Source: Sulfopaludibacter sp035606355
GTDB lineage: Bacteria; Acidobacteriota; Terriglobia; Bryobacterales; Bryobacteraceae
Direction of reading: 5' to 3'
Assembly: GCA_035606355.1 (NCBI GenBank)
Contig: DATNFO010000043.1
Coordinates: 120,824-184,823 of the forward strand
Length of the DNA stretch: 64,000 nt
A model generated the notes under the pieces. The model searched no databases, had not been told where the DNA came from, and saw only the letters and a list, made by a program, of their open reading frames with translations. Positions 14,988-23,943 of this stretch are shown one piece after another; the first letter of the stretch is position 1, and every line of letters starts with the position of its first letter. The position numbers and the translations under genes are program-made.

Positions 14988-17750
14988 TTACTTCTTCACC
15001 TCCGCTTCAATCGCCTCCAACTCCTTGCCGGCATCCGCCCACTTGCCCTGCGCCGCCAACTGGCGATAACGCTGCAGGTGATCGCGCACGCGGGCCAGAC
15101 GGGCATCGGCTGCGCCGTTATTCGCAGCCGGAGCGGGCGCGCCGGCGGGACCAGCAGCCGGGGGCGCGGCGGACGCGCTCGTGGCCTGCTGCACGAGTTC
15201 GCGCGCGCCGTTGGAAAGCTGCGCCAGCGCTTCGTCATACGTATCGGCATAGATCAGGCGATTGCCGGTCGCGAGCACGATTTTCTTGAGCTGCGGCATG
15301 CTGCCCTCCGACGCCTGTATGTATATAGGATCGACATACAGAAACGTATTTCCCACCGGCAGCACCAGAATCTGCCCGCGGAGCACATGCGAGCCCTGCT
15401 GATTCCACAAGGTCAGGTCTTTGGAAATGTTCTGGTCCTGATTGATGGTGGCCGAGATGTTCATGGGGCCGGGAATCAGTTTCTGCTTGGAAAGCAGCAG
15501 CACCTGCACTTCACCGAGATGCGCTCCATCGCAGCGCGCCGCCATCAGGCCAATGAGGTTGTTCTTGTTGTGCGGCGTGAAGGGGATGATTTGCAGGAAC
15601 TCCGGACCGGTCTCTCCCGGCAAGGTCGCCATCACATATGACGGAGTAACCGCGGAAGATCCGGCCTCCTGGCCGCCGGCGTGCAGCGCTAAGTCCCAAA
15701 CGTCCTCCTTGTTATAGAAGGATTGTGGATCCAGCATGTGATACGTCAGATAGATCTGCGATTGAATCCGGAACAGCATTTCCGGATAGCGGGCATGGCG
15801 CCGCAGGTCGGCGGGCATTGCGGATTCGGGCTTAAACAGATCGGGAAAGAGATTCTGATACGCGTTAATGATCGGGTCGTCGGGCGCAAACACGTACAAG
15901 TGTGTTTCCCCATCGTATGCATCGACTGTCGCCTTCACGGCGTTGCGAATGTAATTGACGCGCCCCATCGTGTCTGTGTCCACCGCGCGCGAATATGGGT
16001 GCGCGTCGCTGGTGGTGTATCCATCGACGATCCAAACAAGCCTGCCGGCATCCGTAATTACCATGTACGGATCGGTGTCCCATTCCAGAAACCCGGCGAG
16101 CGTTTGCAGACGGTCGCGGACGCGGCGGCGAATCATCATACGGCTGTTCGCTTTGAGATAGTCGGTGAGCAGGATATTGGGCTCGCCTTCGCGAACCGCG
16201 GCGGCCAGGCGCATCAGGAAGGAAGAAATGGGAATCCCGCCCGTGCCTTCATAAGTCGAGCGCACATTATCTTCGCCGGAGGGATAGTTGAACTCCTGCT
16301 GTGCCGTATGCACAAACACGGGTTCGTGAGTTACTTCGCCGTAATAGATCTCAGGCCGGGTTAACTTCAGACTCGGGGTTTCCACCACCGGCGGCGCGTC
16401 TTTGATACTCAGCACCGGCAATCCATCGGAAGTCATCTTACTGACTTCGGACAGCACCAGCCCGTAACCGTGTGTATAGATAAACGCCGGATTGATCCAG
16501 TTCGCGCGGGCATCGGGAAGCTGCCGGATGTCTAACTCGCGCGGGGAAAGCAGCACCTGCTTATATTGACCGTCGATGGTATAACGGTCCACATCGGAAT
16601 CGTGGAACACGTAGTAAGTTCGCAGCGCTTGGCGCTGGGTGATGGTGTCGTGGTACGGCTGGAAATCCCATAGCCGGACGTTGTCCAGTAACGGACGGTG
16701 TTGGGAAACGTCAATCACGCCGTCCGGATCGGCGTGGAAGTCGATCTCCTTCACCTGCTGCTCGAGGCCAAACGCACTGCGGGTCGAATGGATATGGGTA
16801 TCGATGTAAGGCCGCTCGAGGGAGATTTCATTCGGTTTGACATAGAGCGCGGAGACGATCGGCGGCAGCACGAAAGCAACGATCAAGGCGACGCCCATAA
16901 ACGCCGCGAGAACCCAGCGGCGCATCCAGACTAAGACCGCCGCCGCGATACATGCCGCAATCACCAGCCACTGGAGCGGCAGGCCGATGTATTGGTCGAC
17001 ATAGTCGACTCCTACCAAAAACGTGCCGTGTTCGTTATAGACCATCTCAAAGCGAGCCAGGAAAAACCGGAGAGCCAAAGCCAGCAGCAGAACCACTCCC
17101 GCGCCGCGAAGGAACTGCGATTCAAGGCCGCCCTCCAACCTGAAAATGGTGGGATCGATCTCTCGCGAATCGCGGAACTGCGGCAGCCGGACGCGCAATT
17201 GCCAACCGCGCGCGACCACCCAATAGACCAGGATCGCCACAATCACCAGGGCCAGCAGATAGCTGCGCAGCATGGAATAGAACGGCAGATCGAAGAGGTA
17301 GAACGAGAGCGGCTTGTGGAACACGGCATCGTGCCAGACGGTCGCCGAAGCGGGCAAGTGTTGCCCGCCTGCAAACCGTACGACGGTCCACGTATCGATC
17401 GACGAGGCCGAGACGATGTAGGCGAGGAACAGCAGGCCGAGCGCGGCGAGGCGGGCGTAGCCGCGGTGGTCGCGGAGCGAGGCGCCGGCGAACTTCAAGG
17501 CGCGCGAGTGCGCCACAAACAGCACCGCGAACGTGATCAACGTAGCGAGCCCAAGCGGAGCCAGGCTGTAGTAAAGCGTGCTGAAGAACGTGTGGAGTTG
17601 GCCAAGTTCTTTCCACCATTCCACTTCGATTACATACGATGCGATGGACCGCGCGCCGAGCAGCACCACGATGACCGCGACAATCAAGGCGATGCGAGTG
17701 GTGGCGGACGAAGGCGGCCGCGCGCCTCGTTCGATGCGGTAGTGTGGCAT
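14988..17750 (-). CDS. UPF0182 family membrane protein
   Basis: This 920-residue COG1615 protein has about seven N-terminal membrane segments ('TRIALIVAVIVVLLGARSI', 'TLITFAVLFVAHSRALKF' and others up to about residue 300). A large soluble domain follows, with the family motifs 'LERPYIDTHIHSTRSAFGL', 'NPAFIYTHGYGLVLSEV' and 'GGIPISSFLMRLAAA'. The C-terminus has an Ala/Pro-rich linker and a short helical TPR-like end. The function of the family is not known. A TACGCT box lies 6 nt before the ATG. It is first in an operon with the DUF5107 gene. Confidence 0.9.
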   Translation of the reverse strand: MPHYRIERGARPPSSATTRIALIVAVIVVLLGARSIASYVIEVEWWKELGQLHTFFSTLYYSLAPLGLATLITFAVLFVAHSRALKFAGASLRDHRGYARLAALGLLFLAYIVSASSIDTWTVVRFAGGQHLPASATVWHDAVFHKPLSFYLFDLPFYSMLRSYLLALVIVAILVYWVVARGWQLRVRLPQFRDSREIDPTIFRLEGGLESQFLRGAGVVLLLALALRFFLARFEMVYNEHGTFLVGVDYVDQYIGLPLQWLVIAACIAAAVLVWMRRWVLAAFMGVALIVAFVLPPIVSALYVKPNEISLERPYIDTHIHSTRSAFGLEQQVKEIDFHADPDGVIDVSQHRPLLDNVRLWDFQPYHDTITQRQALRTYYVFHDSDVDRYTIDGQYKQVLLSPRELDIRQLPDARANWINPAFIYTHGYGLVLSEVSKMTSDGLPVLSIKDAPPVVETPSLKLTRPEIYYGEVTHEPVFVHTAQQEFNYPSGEDNVRSTYEGTGGIPISSFLMRLAAAVREGEPNILLTDYLKANSRMMIRRRVRDRLQTLAGFLEWDTDPYMVITDAGRLVWIVDGYTTSDAHPYSRAVDTDTMGRVNYIRNAVKATVDAYDGETHLYVFAPDDPIINAYQNLFPDLFKPESAMPADLRRHARYPEMLFRIQSQIYLTYHMLDPQSFYNKEDVWDLALHAGGQEAGSSAVTPSYVMATLPGETGPEFLQIIPFTPHNKNNLIGLMAARCDGAHLGEVQVLLLSKQKLIPGPMNISATINQDQNISKDLTLWNQQGSHVLRGQILVLPVGNTFLYVDPIYIQASEGSMPQLKKIVLATGNRLIYADTYDEALAQLSNGARELVQQATSASAAPPAAGPAGAPAPAANNGAADARLARVRDHLQRYRQLAAQGKWADAGKELEAIEAEVKK

Positions 17751-17848
17751 GCGTTCAGCGTATCAGAGCGCAGCCTCTCACATATTTTTCACTTTCGTCG
17801 CGGGACAACTTGAGCGCGCGAGCGTCTCATGGTGCAAGAGGTGAGTAA

Positions 17849-18877
17849 GTGAAACCGCTGGTAGTGGGGATTTTGATAGTAAGTGCGTGGTCCGCGCAAG
17901 CTCAACCGGAAAAGGCCTACCAAGCCAACGAAGCGGGATTGGCGGCATACGCTCGCGCCGATTACGCCGGAGCCGAGCAGTTATATGAGCAGGCTATCGA
18001 AATATGGCGCGCGGAGGGAGCGAAGTTCGAACCGCATCTTTCCATCACACTGTACAATTTCGGGCAGGCACTGTGTCAGGACGGTAAGTGGGCGGAAGGC
18101 GAGCGCGTATTTACCGAAGGGTTAAGCCTGGCCCGTAAAAGCCTGGGTCTCAAGAACATCAATACGGTTTCCTTATTCAACGCGCTGGGCGCCGCCGAGT
18201 TTGTCCGCGGAGAAACTGAGGCGGCCGAGGAGAACTACAATCAGGCGCTGACGATCGGCCGCGAGTTGTTTCCGAACCACGTGCAGACCCGGCATGCACT
18301 CATGTCCATGGCAGGCCTGCGCATGCGCCAGCACCGCTCCGATGAAGCCGTGCAATTCGCCGACGAAGCGCTGCGCCTGACGCTCGAAGCGGAGGGTGAG
18401 AATACCGTGGAAGGCGCCATGGCATACTCGTGCGCCGCTCAGGCCCGCCGCGCGCAAGGGCGGCCCGAACTCGCTATTCCGCTGTTCAAAAAGGCGCGCG
18501 CCCTGTGGACCGCCATCGCGCCGAATTCGCCGCGCGTTGCGTCGCTGATGAGCCAGGAAGGTTTGGCGCTGATGGACGATGGCCAATTGGGCCAGGCGGA
18601 AAAGGACATGAAGGGGGCGCTCGACATTCTCTCGCGCTGCAATGGTTGCGGCTACGAACTGGCAGTGGCGCAAACGAACTGGGGAGTTCTGCTGAGCCAT
18701 AAAGGAAAGCTGTCGGAAGCCGCCGCGGTGCTGAATTCGGCGCTGAAGATCGAGCAGCAAATCACAGGGTCGGACAGCGGTCTCAGCACGAACACCAGGG
18801 AAGCCATCGCCAAACTGCGCGACCAACAAAACCGTCTCGCGGCGCGGCCGGAGAAAGCAAACGGGCTGGTGAATTAG
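17849..18877 (+). CDS. Secreted tetratricopeptide-repeat protein
   Basis: The 342-residue protein starts at a GTG with AGAGGTGAG a few bases upstream. A signal peptide ('LVVGILIVSAWSAQAQ') is followed by about seven TPR-like helical hairpins of the long (kinesin-light-chain-like) type, for example 'GAEQLYEQAIEIW' and 'AEENYNQALTIGRELF'. Such proteins usually scaffold other proteins. No enzymatic domain is seen. It stands alone between a divergent UPF0182 gene and a stress-protein gene. Confidence 0.75.
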   Translation: MKPLVVGILIVSAWSAQAQPEKAYQANEAGLAAYARADYAGAEQLYEQAIEIWRAEGAKFEPHLSITLYNFGQALCQDGKWAEGERVFTEGLSLARKSLGLKNINTVSLFNALGAAEFVRGETEAAEENYNQALTIGRELFPNHVQTRHALMSMAGLRMRQHRSDEAVQFADEALRLTLEAEGENTVEGAMAYSCAAQARRAQGRPELAIPLFKKARALWTAIAPNSPRVASLMSQEGLALMDDGQLGQAEKDMKGALDILSRCNGCGYELAVAQTNWGVLLSHKGKLSEAAAVLNSALKIEQQITGSDSGLSTNTREAIAKLRDQQNRLAARPEKANGLVN

Positions 18878-18901
18878 GCGCTGGTGAATTAGAGTGGGGC
18901 T

Positions 18902-18940
18902 GGCGCGCTGTGCGCGCCTGGTGCCGGTCTGGAGACCGGT
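18902..18940. repeat. REP-like double-hairpin repeat, copy 3
   Basis: GGCGCGC-TGT-GCGCGCC (18902-18918) followed by CCGGTCT-GG-AGACCGG (18924-18939) and then TACCTACT. The structure and order match copy 1. It lies between the TPR and stress-protein genes. A TACAAT box follows at 18963-18968. Confidence 0.75.
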
Positions 18941-18997
18941 ACCTACTATGTCTGGACCGTCACGTACAATGGCCCGATCCCTGCCCGTTTTCCGGAT

Positions 18998-19555
18998 ATG
19001 GCTAACACGAACGCAATTACTGGATTTTTCCGCAACCGCGCGGACGGAGAAGCCGCTCAAGAGGCGCTCCTCGCCAACGGATTTACACGCGATGAGGTCA
19101 GCTTTGTTGCCGGCGATACAGCCGCGAAGGAAACACCGGCCGTCGGACCCGTTATGGACACCGGAGCCGAAACCGAAGCCGGCCGCGATGCATGGATCGG
19201 CGGTGTGGTCGGTTTAGCCGCCGGTATGATCGCCGTCGTCCTGCCAGGAATCGGACCTCTTATTGCCGCCGGACCCATCGCGGGAGCCATAGGCGGACTC
19301 AGCGTGGGCGCCGCGGCGGGCGGAATTATCGGCTTGTTGAAAGATCACGGAGTCAGCGAGGATGAAGCCGCATTTTACGCGGAGGGCGTTAAGCGCGGCG
19401 GGTCTCTGGTAACGGTGAACGGCGTTACGGACAAGCGGGCTTCGGACGCTCGCGACATTCTCGACAAAGCCGGGGCTATCGAGACCGAGAAACTCGCAGA
19501 GGAATGGCGAGCCACCGGCTGGGAGGGTCGCGCACCCGTCAAGGCCCACAACTGA
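18998..19555 (+). CDS. General stress protein-like (YflT-type domain with glycine-rich membrane hairpin)
   Basis: The first 50 residues ('NAITGFFRNRADGEAAQEALLANGFTRD' region) match the alpha/beta repeat found in YflT/DUF1269-like stress proteins. A very Gly/Ala-rich hydrophobic stretch follows (about residues 67-110: 'GGVVGLAAGMIAVVLPGIGP' and 'GAIGGLSVGAAAGGIIGLL'), and then a second alpha/beta repeat with 'YAEGVKRGGSLVTV'. The glycine-rich part probably inserts in or lies on a membrane. Genes of this type are often induced by salt or heat, but no regulatory site is visible here. Confidence 0.72.
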   Translation: MANTNAITGFFRNRADGEAAQEALLANGFTRDEVSFVAGDTAAKETPAVGPVMDTGAETEAGRDAWIGGVVGLAAGMIAVVLPGIGPLIAAGPIAGAIGGLSVGAAAGGIIGLLKDHGVSEDEAAFYAEGVKRGGSLVTVNGVTDKRASDARDILDKAGAIETEKLAEEWRATGWEGRAPVKAHN

Positions 19556-19575
19556 GGGATTCACCTATCCAAAGG

Positions 19576-19638
19576 AACACCCCCGGATGTTAAACTGGAT
19601 CATTCAAGGCTGAAATCCACATTCGGGGTTGTTCTTTT
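19576..19638 (+). terminator. Imperfect inverted repeat followed by CTTTTT
   Basis: The arms 19576-19590 (AACACCCCCGGATGT) and 19619-19633 (ACATTCGGGGTTGTT) are nearly complementary around a 28-nt loop and are followed by CTTTTT. This looks like a terminator for the stress-protein gene. It overlaps one possible start (TTG 19629) of the next gene. Confidence 0.45.
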
Positions 19639-20321
19639 TGAAGTCCTGCGTCCTGCTGTTGCTCTTGCCATTCGTCTTTGCTGTTGCCGCCGAGGGCGAC
19701 CTGTCTCCCGATGCGATCGTGCAGAATTATTGCGCGGCCGAGCGGCAGGAAGCGCTCAAAGTGCAGCACGCGTCCATGGAAGTGGACATTCAGGCGTCCC
19801 TGCCCAAGCTCAAGAAACAGGGCCGGTTTTATGCGCTTCGCCGGATTTCGCCGCTCGGCCTGATCAAGTACGAGCGTAGCTGGTTCGAGGGCGACAAGAC
19901 GGTACGGAACCAGGTGATCCTCCGCTATCTGCAGGCCGAAGAAGACGCGCAGAAATCCACCTCCCCGGCCATCACCGTAACTCCCGACAATTACAAGTTC
20001 AAATTCAGACATAAGGCTGAATTCAACGGCCGGCCCGTATACGTCTTCGCCGTCAACGCTCGTCAAAAGCGGCAAGGGATGTTCGATGGCGAATTGTGGA
20101 TCGACGCTGCCACCTATCTGCGGGTCCGCGAATCCGGACATCTGGTGCACACCGGATCTTTTTTCGTAAAGCGTACCGAATTCGTGCGCGCTTACGAGAT
20201 TCGCGATGGTATTAGCGTTCCGCACGAGATGCAGAGTTCCGCGGACATACGGCTCGTCGGGCGCGCCGAGCTGAATATCGCGTTCAGCAATTTTTCGCTC
20301 GAAGACACTGGCAATCAGTAG
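19638..20321 (+). CDS. Secreted protein of unknown function
   Basis: This protein of about 227 residues has a signal peptide ('SCVLLLLLPFVFAVAAEG'). The mature part is beta-rich ('GRFYALRRISPLGLIKYERS', 'RPVYVFAVNARQKRQGMFDG', 'GELWIDAATYLRVRESGHLV') and resembles the outer-membrane lipoprotein-sorting/LolA-like fold, in which such 'GELWID' strands are common. That is a suggestion only. The TTG at 19638 is chosen because an upstream TTG at 19629 lies inside a hairpin. It ends 17 bp before the HpnJ-like gene and may be transcribed with it. Confidence 0.62.
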   Translation: MKSCVLLLLLPFVFAVAAEGDLSPDAIVQNYCAAERQEALKVQHASMEVDIQASLPKLKKQGRFYALRRISPLGLIKYERSWFEGDKTVRNQVILRYLQAEEDAQKSTSPAITVTPDNYKFKFRHKAEFNGRPVYVFAVNARQKRQGMFDGELWIDAATYLRVRESGHLVHTGSFFVKRTEFVRAYEIRDGISVPHEMQSSADIRLVGRAELNIAFSNFSLEDTGNQ

Positions 20322-20338
20322 GCGCGCTGGAGACATCG

Positions 20339-21802
20339 ATGAGAACACTGTTCCTGAATCCCCCATCCTTTGAAGGTTTCGACGGCGGCGCAAGCTCCCG
20401 CTGGCCCGCGTCCCGGGAGATTGAAAGCTATTGGTACCCCGTTTGGCTCTGCTACCCCGCCGGCATGTTGCCGGACAGCAAAGTAGTGGATGCTCCGCCG
20501 CACAAAATCTCAATCGAGCAGACCGTCGCGATGGCGAACGATTTCGAACTGCTCGTGCTCTACACCTCCACGCCCGGCTTTCATGTGGACGTTCACATGG
20601 CCGAGATGATGAAGGACGTGAATCCGAAGCTGCAGGTGGCCTTCGTCGGACCGCCGGTAACCATCGAGCCCGATAAGACGCTGCTCAGCTACAAAGCCAT
20701 CGATTTCGTAGTGCGCCGCGAGTTCGATTATCAGATTGCCGATTACGCCAAAGGCAAGCCGCTCGAAGAACTGCCAGGCGTCAGTTTCCGCCGCAATGGC
20801 CAGGTCGTCAACAATCCCGAAGGGCCGGCAATCGAGGATCTCGACGCTCTCCCGTGGGTCACGAAAGTGTACAAGCGCGACCTTGATATCACGCGTTATA
20901 ACGTTCCCTTCCTGCTGAACCCGTTCGTCTCGCTGTACACATCGCGCGGCTGCCCGGCGCTTTGCACGTTCTGCCTCTGGCCGCAGACGCACTCCGGACA
21001 CCGCTGGAGATTGCGCTCTTCCGATGACGTGGCGAACGAAGTCCGCTACGCGCTGGAACAGTTCCCGCAAATGAAGGAAATCTTCTTCGACGACGATACC
21101 TTCAATTACCGCAAAGAGCGCACCATTGAGTTGTGCAAGAAGCTCAAGCCGCTCAACTTCACGTGGAGCTGCACATCGCGCGTCACCACGGATTACGAAA
21201 CGCTGAAGGCGATGAAGGAAGCCGGATGCCGCTTGCTGATCGTGGGCTACGAATCGGGCGACCAGCAGATTCTGAAGAATATCAAGAAGGGCGCCACGGT
21301 GGACATGGCGCTGCGCTTCACGGATAACTGCAAGAAACTCGGCCTGCTCGTGCATGGCGACTTCATCATCGGGCTGCCCGGCGAGACGAGAGAATCCATC
21401 CGCAAGACCATCGATTTCGCCAAACGCCTGGACAACGAAACCATACAGGTTTCCATCGCGCATCCCTACCCCGGCACCGAATTCTATAACTACGTCAAGC
21501 AGAACAATCTGATCACGATCGACTCGATGACGGATGAAAGCGGCCATCAGCTTCCCAATATCATTTATCCGGGGCTGGATCGCGGAGAGCTCGTAGAGTG
21601 GGTGGAGCGTTTTTACGGCGAGTACTTCTTCCGGCCGCGCGTGATCTGGAGGATCGTGCGGAAAGCGATGTTCGACACCGACGAGCGGAAACGGCTGACT
21701 AAGGAAGCGCGGGAGTACATGGCGCTGCGCAGCAAACGCAAGAAGTTCGTGGCGGAGAGCAAGGCTGCGCGCGAGGCGGCGCCAGTGGGTTCGGGCGACT
21801 GA
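20339..21802 (+). CDS. hpnJ: Radical SAM protein, hopanoid biosynthesis HpnJ type
   Basis: The 487-residue protein has an N-terminal B12-binding-like domain ('LFLNPPSFEGFDGG', 'HMAEMMKDVNPKLQVAFVGP'). A radical SAM domain follows, with the cluster motif CxxxCxxC in 'RGCPALCTFCLW' (about residue 205) and 'FFDDDTFNY', 'GYESGDQQIL' and 'GLPGE'. The overall match is to HpnJ. HpnJ is known to take part in making the cyclitol ether head group of bacteriohopanetetrol by rearranging the attached amino sugar. The glycosyltransferase of the same route (HpnI) follows 900 bp downstream. HpnK, the deacetylase between the two steps, is not in the window. Confidence 0.8.
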   Translation: MRTLFLNPPSFEGFDGGASSRWPASREIESYWYPVWLCYPAGMLPDSKVVDAPPHKISIEQTVAMANDFELLVLYTSTPGFHVDVHMAEMMKDVNPKLQVAFVGPPVTIEPDKTLLSYKAIDFVVRREFDYQIADYAKGKPLEELPGVSFRRNGQVVNNPEGPAIEDLDALPWVTKVYKRDLDITRYNVPFLLNPFVSLYTSRGCPALCTFCLWPQTHSGHRWRLRSSDDVANEVRYALEQFPQMKEIFFDDDTFNYRKERTIELCKKLKPLNFTWSCTSRVTTDYETLKAMKEAGCRLLIVGYESGDQQILKNIKKGATVDMALRFTDNCKKLGLLVHGDFIIGLPGETRESIRKTIDFAKRLDNETIQVSIAHPYPGTEFYNYVKQNNLITIDSMTDESGHQLPNIIYPGLDRGELVEWVERFYGEYFFRPRVIWRIVRKAMFDTDERKRLTKEAREYMALRSKRKKFVAESKAAREAAPVGSGD

Positions 21803-21824
21803 TTCACGGATAGAGGCTGAGTGA

Positions 21825-21922
21825 TTCACCACCCAGAAGCAGAGGGCGCCGGGAGGGCACAGAGGAAGCCGTTCGGAAATTCTGTGTGTCCTCCGGTTTT
21901 TTCTCTGTATCTCTGTGGTGAA
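21825..21922. repeat. Dispersed ~98-bp repeat with TTCACCAC / GTGGTGAA ends
   Basis: The gap between hpnJ and the transporter pair is filled by an element with complementary ends TTCACCAC (21825-21832) and GTGGTGAA (21915-21922). Its interior is rich in CAGAG/CTCTG, such as 'AGGGCACAGAGGAA' and 'CTCTGTATCTCTGTG'. CAGAG-rich elements of this kind are common as intergenic repeats in many environmental bacteria. No coding capacity. Confidence 0.6.
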
Positions 21923-21936
21923 GAGACACTGCTCCA

Positions 21937-22344
21937 ATGACCGCCGAAGCTTCTCGTCTGCGCTTAAAAACATGGATCTGCGTTACGGTGGTCGTACTCA
22001 GTAACGCGTTCGGCGACTTTTTTATGAAGCGGGGGATCCCTGCTTCCGCCGAACTGTCCAGGCCATGGCAGTTTGTTGCTACTCTCTTCCAGCCTTGGGT
22101 GGCGCTGGGCGTCGCGCTACTCATTCTGTGGCAAATGTCCCGCATGGCTTTGCTGAGCTGGGCCGACCTGAGTTACGTGCTGCCCGTGACCAGCATTGGT
22201 TATGTCGTGGTTGCTTTGATCGGAAAAGTGATGTTGCATGAACAGATCAGCGCGACCCGCTGGGCGGGTATTTTGTTGATCGTGGCGGGCGTCGCTCTGG
22301 TCAGTTCCGCGACCGCTCCAAAAACTCACGGAGCCGCCGCATGA
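21937..22344 (+). CDS. Small multidrug-resistance/ArnE-ArnF-like transporter subunit 1
   Basis: The 135-residue protein has four hydrophobic segments ('WICVTVVVLSNAFGDFFMKR', 'FQPWVALGVALLILWQM', 'YVLPVTSIGYVVVALIG', 'WAGILLIVAGVALV'), the layout of half-size EamA/DMT proteins. It lacks an obvious SMR glutamate in helix 1. ArnE/ArnF, which flip an amino-sugar lipid across the inner membrane, work as such a pair. The stop overlaps the start of the second subunit (ATGA), and the pair sits between hpnJ and hpnI. A role in moving a sugar-bearing hopanoid or its lipid donor is inferred from position only. Confidence 0.72.
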   Translation: MTAEASRLRLKTWICVTVVVLSNAFGDFFMKRGIPASAELSRPWQFVATLFQPWVALGVALLILWQMSRMALLSWADLSYVLPVTSIGYVVVALIGKVMLHEQISATRWAGILLIVAGVALVSSATAPKTHGAAA

Positions 22345-22706
22345 TGAAGTGGCTCCTGGTGGCTGTGATGGTGGGCGCGACTACCGCCGGCGAGGTGCTG
22401 CAGGCGCTCGGGATGCGCCGCCACGGCGAGATCCAGGACTTCCGCCCGACTGCGATCGGGCGCGCACTCGCGCTGCTGGCCCGCAACGGACATGTCATCG
22501 CCTCCATCGTGGCGATGGCGATCTCGTTTTTCGCGTTCATGAAGCTGCTCTCCATCAGCAATCTCAGCTTCGCCGTGCCCGTGTCCGCCGTGACCTACGT
22601 GCTCGAAACCATCCTGGCCAAGTATGTTCTGAAAGAGCAGGTGAACTGGCAGCGCTGGGCGGGCGCTTCGCTGGTGATCTGCGGCGTGGCTCTGGTTTCG
22701 CTGTGA
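22341..22706 (+). CDS. Small multidrug-resistance/ArnE-ArnF-like transporter subunit 2
   Basis: The 121-residue protein is the second half-size DMT subunit, again with four membrane segments ('WLLVAVMVGATTAGEVLQAL', 'GHVIASIVAMAISFFAFMKL', 'FAVPVSAVTYVLETILAKYV', 'WAGASLVICGVALVSL'). The first helix contains a glutamate (TTAGEVLQ), unlike subunit 1. Complementary charge in one partner only is a feature of some heterodimeric transporters. It overlaps the genes on both sides (ATGA with subunit 1, GTGA with hpnI), so translation of all three is probably coupled. Confidence 0.74.
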   Translation: MMKWLLVAVMVGATTAGEVLQALGMRRHGEIQDFRPTAIGRALALLARNGHVIASIVAMAISFFAFMKLLSISNLSFAVPVSAVTYVLETILAKYVLKEQVNWQRWAGASLVICGVALVSL

Positions 22707-23806
22707 TCTGGTGGGCGCTTCCGGCCCTTGCCGCGGCGGCTTATTATCTGCTCGCGCTGATCGCCGCCGCTCGATGGCCGCGCAAAGCGGCGGTATCCGC
22801 GCCGCCGGTTTCCGGCATCTCCATTCTGAAGCCGGTGCACGGCCGCGACCCGCGCTTCTACGAAGCCATTCGCTCACACGCCGCGCAGGACTTCCCCGTC
22901 TTCGAGATTCTGTTCGGAGTGAGCAGTCCCGCCGACCCTGCGATTCAGGACATCGACCGGCTGCGCGCGGAGTTCCCGCACATCCCGATCTCTTTGCATA
23001 TCGTCCGGACCACGGCGCCGAACGCGAAGGCAGGGGTGCTCGGCGAACTCGCCCGTCATGCGCAACACGGGATTCTCCTGGTCAATGACAGCGACATTCT
23101 GGTGGAACCGGGGTATCTGCGGGAAGTCACTGAGCCGCTGGCGGAAGCATCCGTCGGGCTCGTCACTTGCATATACCGCGCCACCGCCGACTCGTGGCCG
23201 TCACGCATGGAAGCTCTCGGCATCGCGACGGAATTCGCTCCCAGCGTGCTGGTGGCGCGCCTGCTCGGGGTGGCTGAGTTCGCGCTTGGGTCGACGATGG
23301 CCTTCCGCGCGGCCGTCCTTGCCGAGATCGGGGGGTTCGCCGCAATCCAGGAGTATCTCGCGGACGACTATCAACTCGGCCGTCACATTTCCGCGCACGG
23401 GTACAAGATCCGTTTCGCCGCCTCCGTGGTGGAAACCAGCCTGGGCGCGCAGACGTGGCCGGCGACGTGGCGCCACCAACTGCGCTGGTCGCGCACCATT
23501 CGCGTATCCCGATTCTCGGGTTATTGCGGGTACGTGGTGACGCACGCCACTCTGTGGGGTCTGGTGGCTTTAGCGGCAGGTCAGTGGCCCGCGGCCGTCG
23601 CCGCCATTGGGCTGCGCATGGCGGCCGGAATCTGGGTTGCGGGGCCGATTCTCCGTGACTGGCGAAGCGCCGGCGCGTGGCCGCTGATTCCATTTCGCGA
23701 CCTCTTCGGATTTGCCGTCTGGGCAGCGGGGCTGGCCGGAAATACGGTGGATTGGCGCGGTCAGAAACTCCTGTTACAAGCCGACGGGAAGATCCGTACC
23801 GCCTAG
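22703..23806 (+). CDS. hpnI: Glycosyltransferase, hopanoid HpnI / ceramide glucosyltransferase type
   Basis: The 367-residue GT-A enzyme has an N-terminal membrane segment, 'GISILKPVHGRDPRFYEAIR', the metal-binding-type 'NDSDILVEPGYL', 'STMAFRAAVLAEIGGF', 'LADDYQLGRHI' and the 'RHQLRWSRTIR' (QxxRW-like) motif, then C-terminal membrane segments. This order is that of GT21 enzymes, including HpnI, which attaches N-acetylglucosamine to bacteriohopanetetrol. The start is a GTG at 22703 overlapping the previous stop. The catalytic domain would face the cytoplasm. Confidence 0.8.
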   Translation: MIWWALPALAAAAYYLLALIAAARWPRKAAVSAPPVSGISILKPVHGRDPRFYEAIRSHAAQDFPVFEILFGVSSPADPAIQDIDRLRAEFPHIPISLHIVRTTAPNAKAGVLGELARHAQHGILLVNDSDILVEPGYLREVTEPLAEASVGLVTCIYRATADSWPSRMEALGIATEFAPSVLVARLLGVAEFALGSTMAFRAAVLAEIGGFAAIQEYLADDYQLGRHISAHGYKIRFAASVVETSLGAQTWPATWRHQLRWSRTIRVSRFSGYCGYVVTHATLWGLVALAAGQWPAAVAAIGLRMAAGIWVAGPILRDWRSAGAWPLIPFRDLFGFAVWAAGLAGNTVDWRGQKLLLQADGKIRTA

Positions 23807-23943
23807 GACTGCACCAGGCAACGGGGGGCTTGACGCTCAAAGTGCAGTAGAGTAGCCTGCAATCAGACTGTGCCGGGACAACGTTGCACACCGGCGAGGT
23901 GGTGGCAGCTAACCGGCCGCTGCCGGTCGTTTCGGAGGATGGT

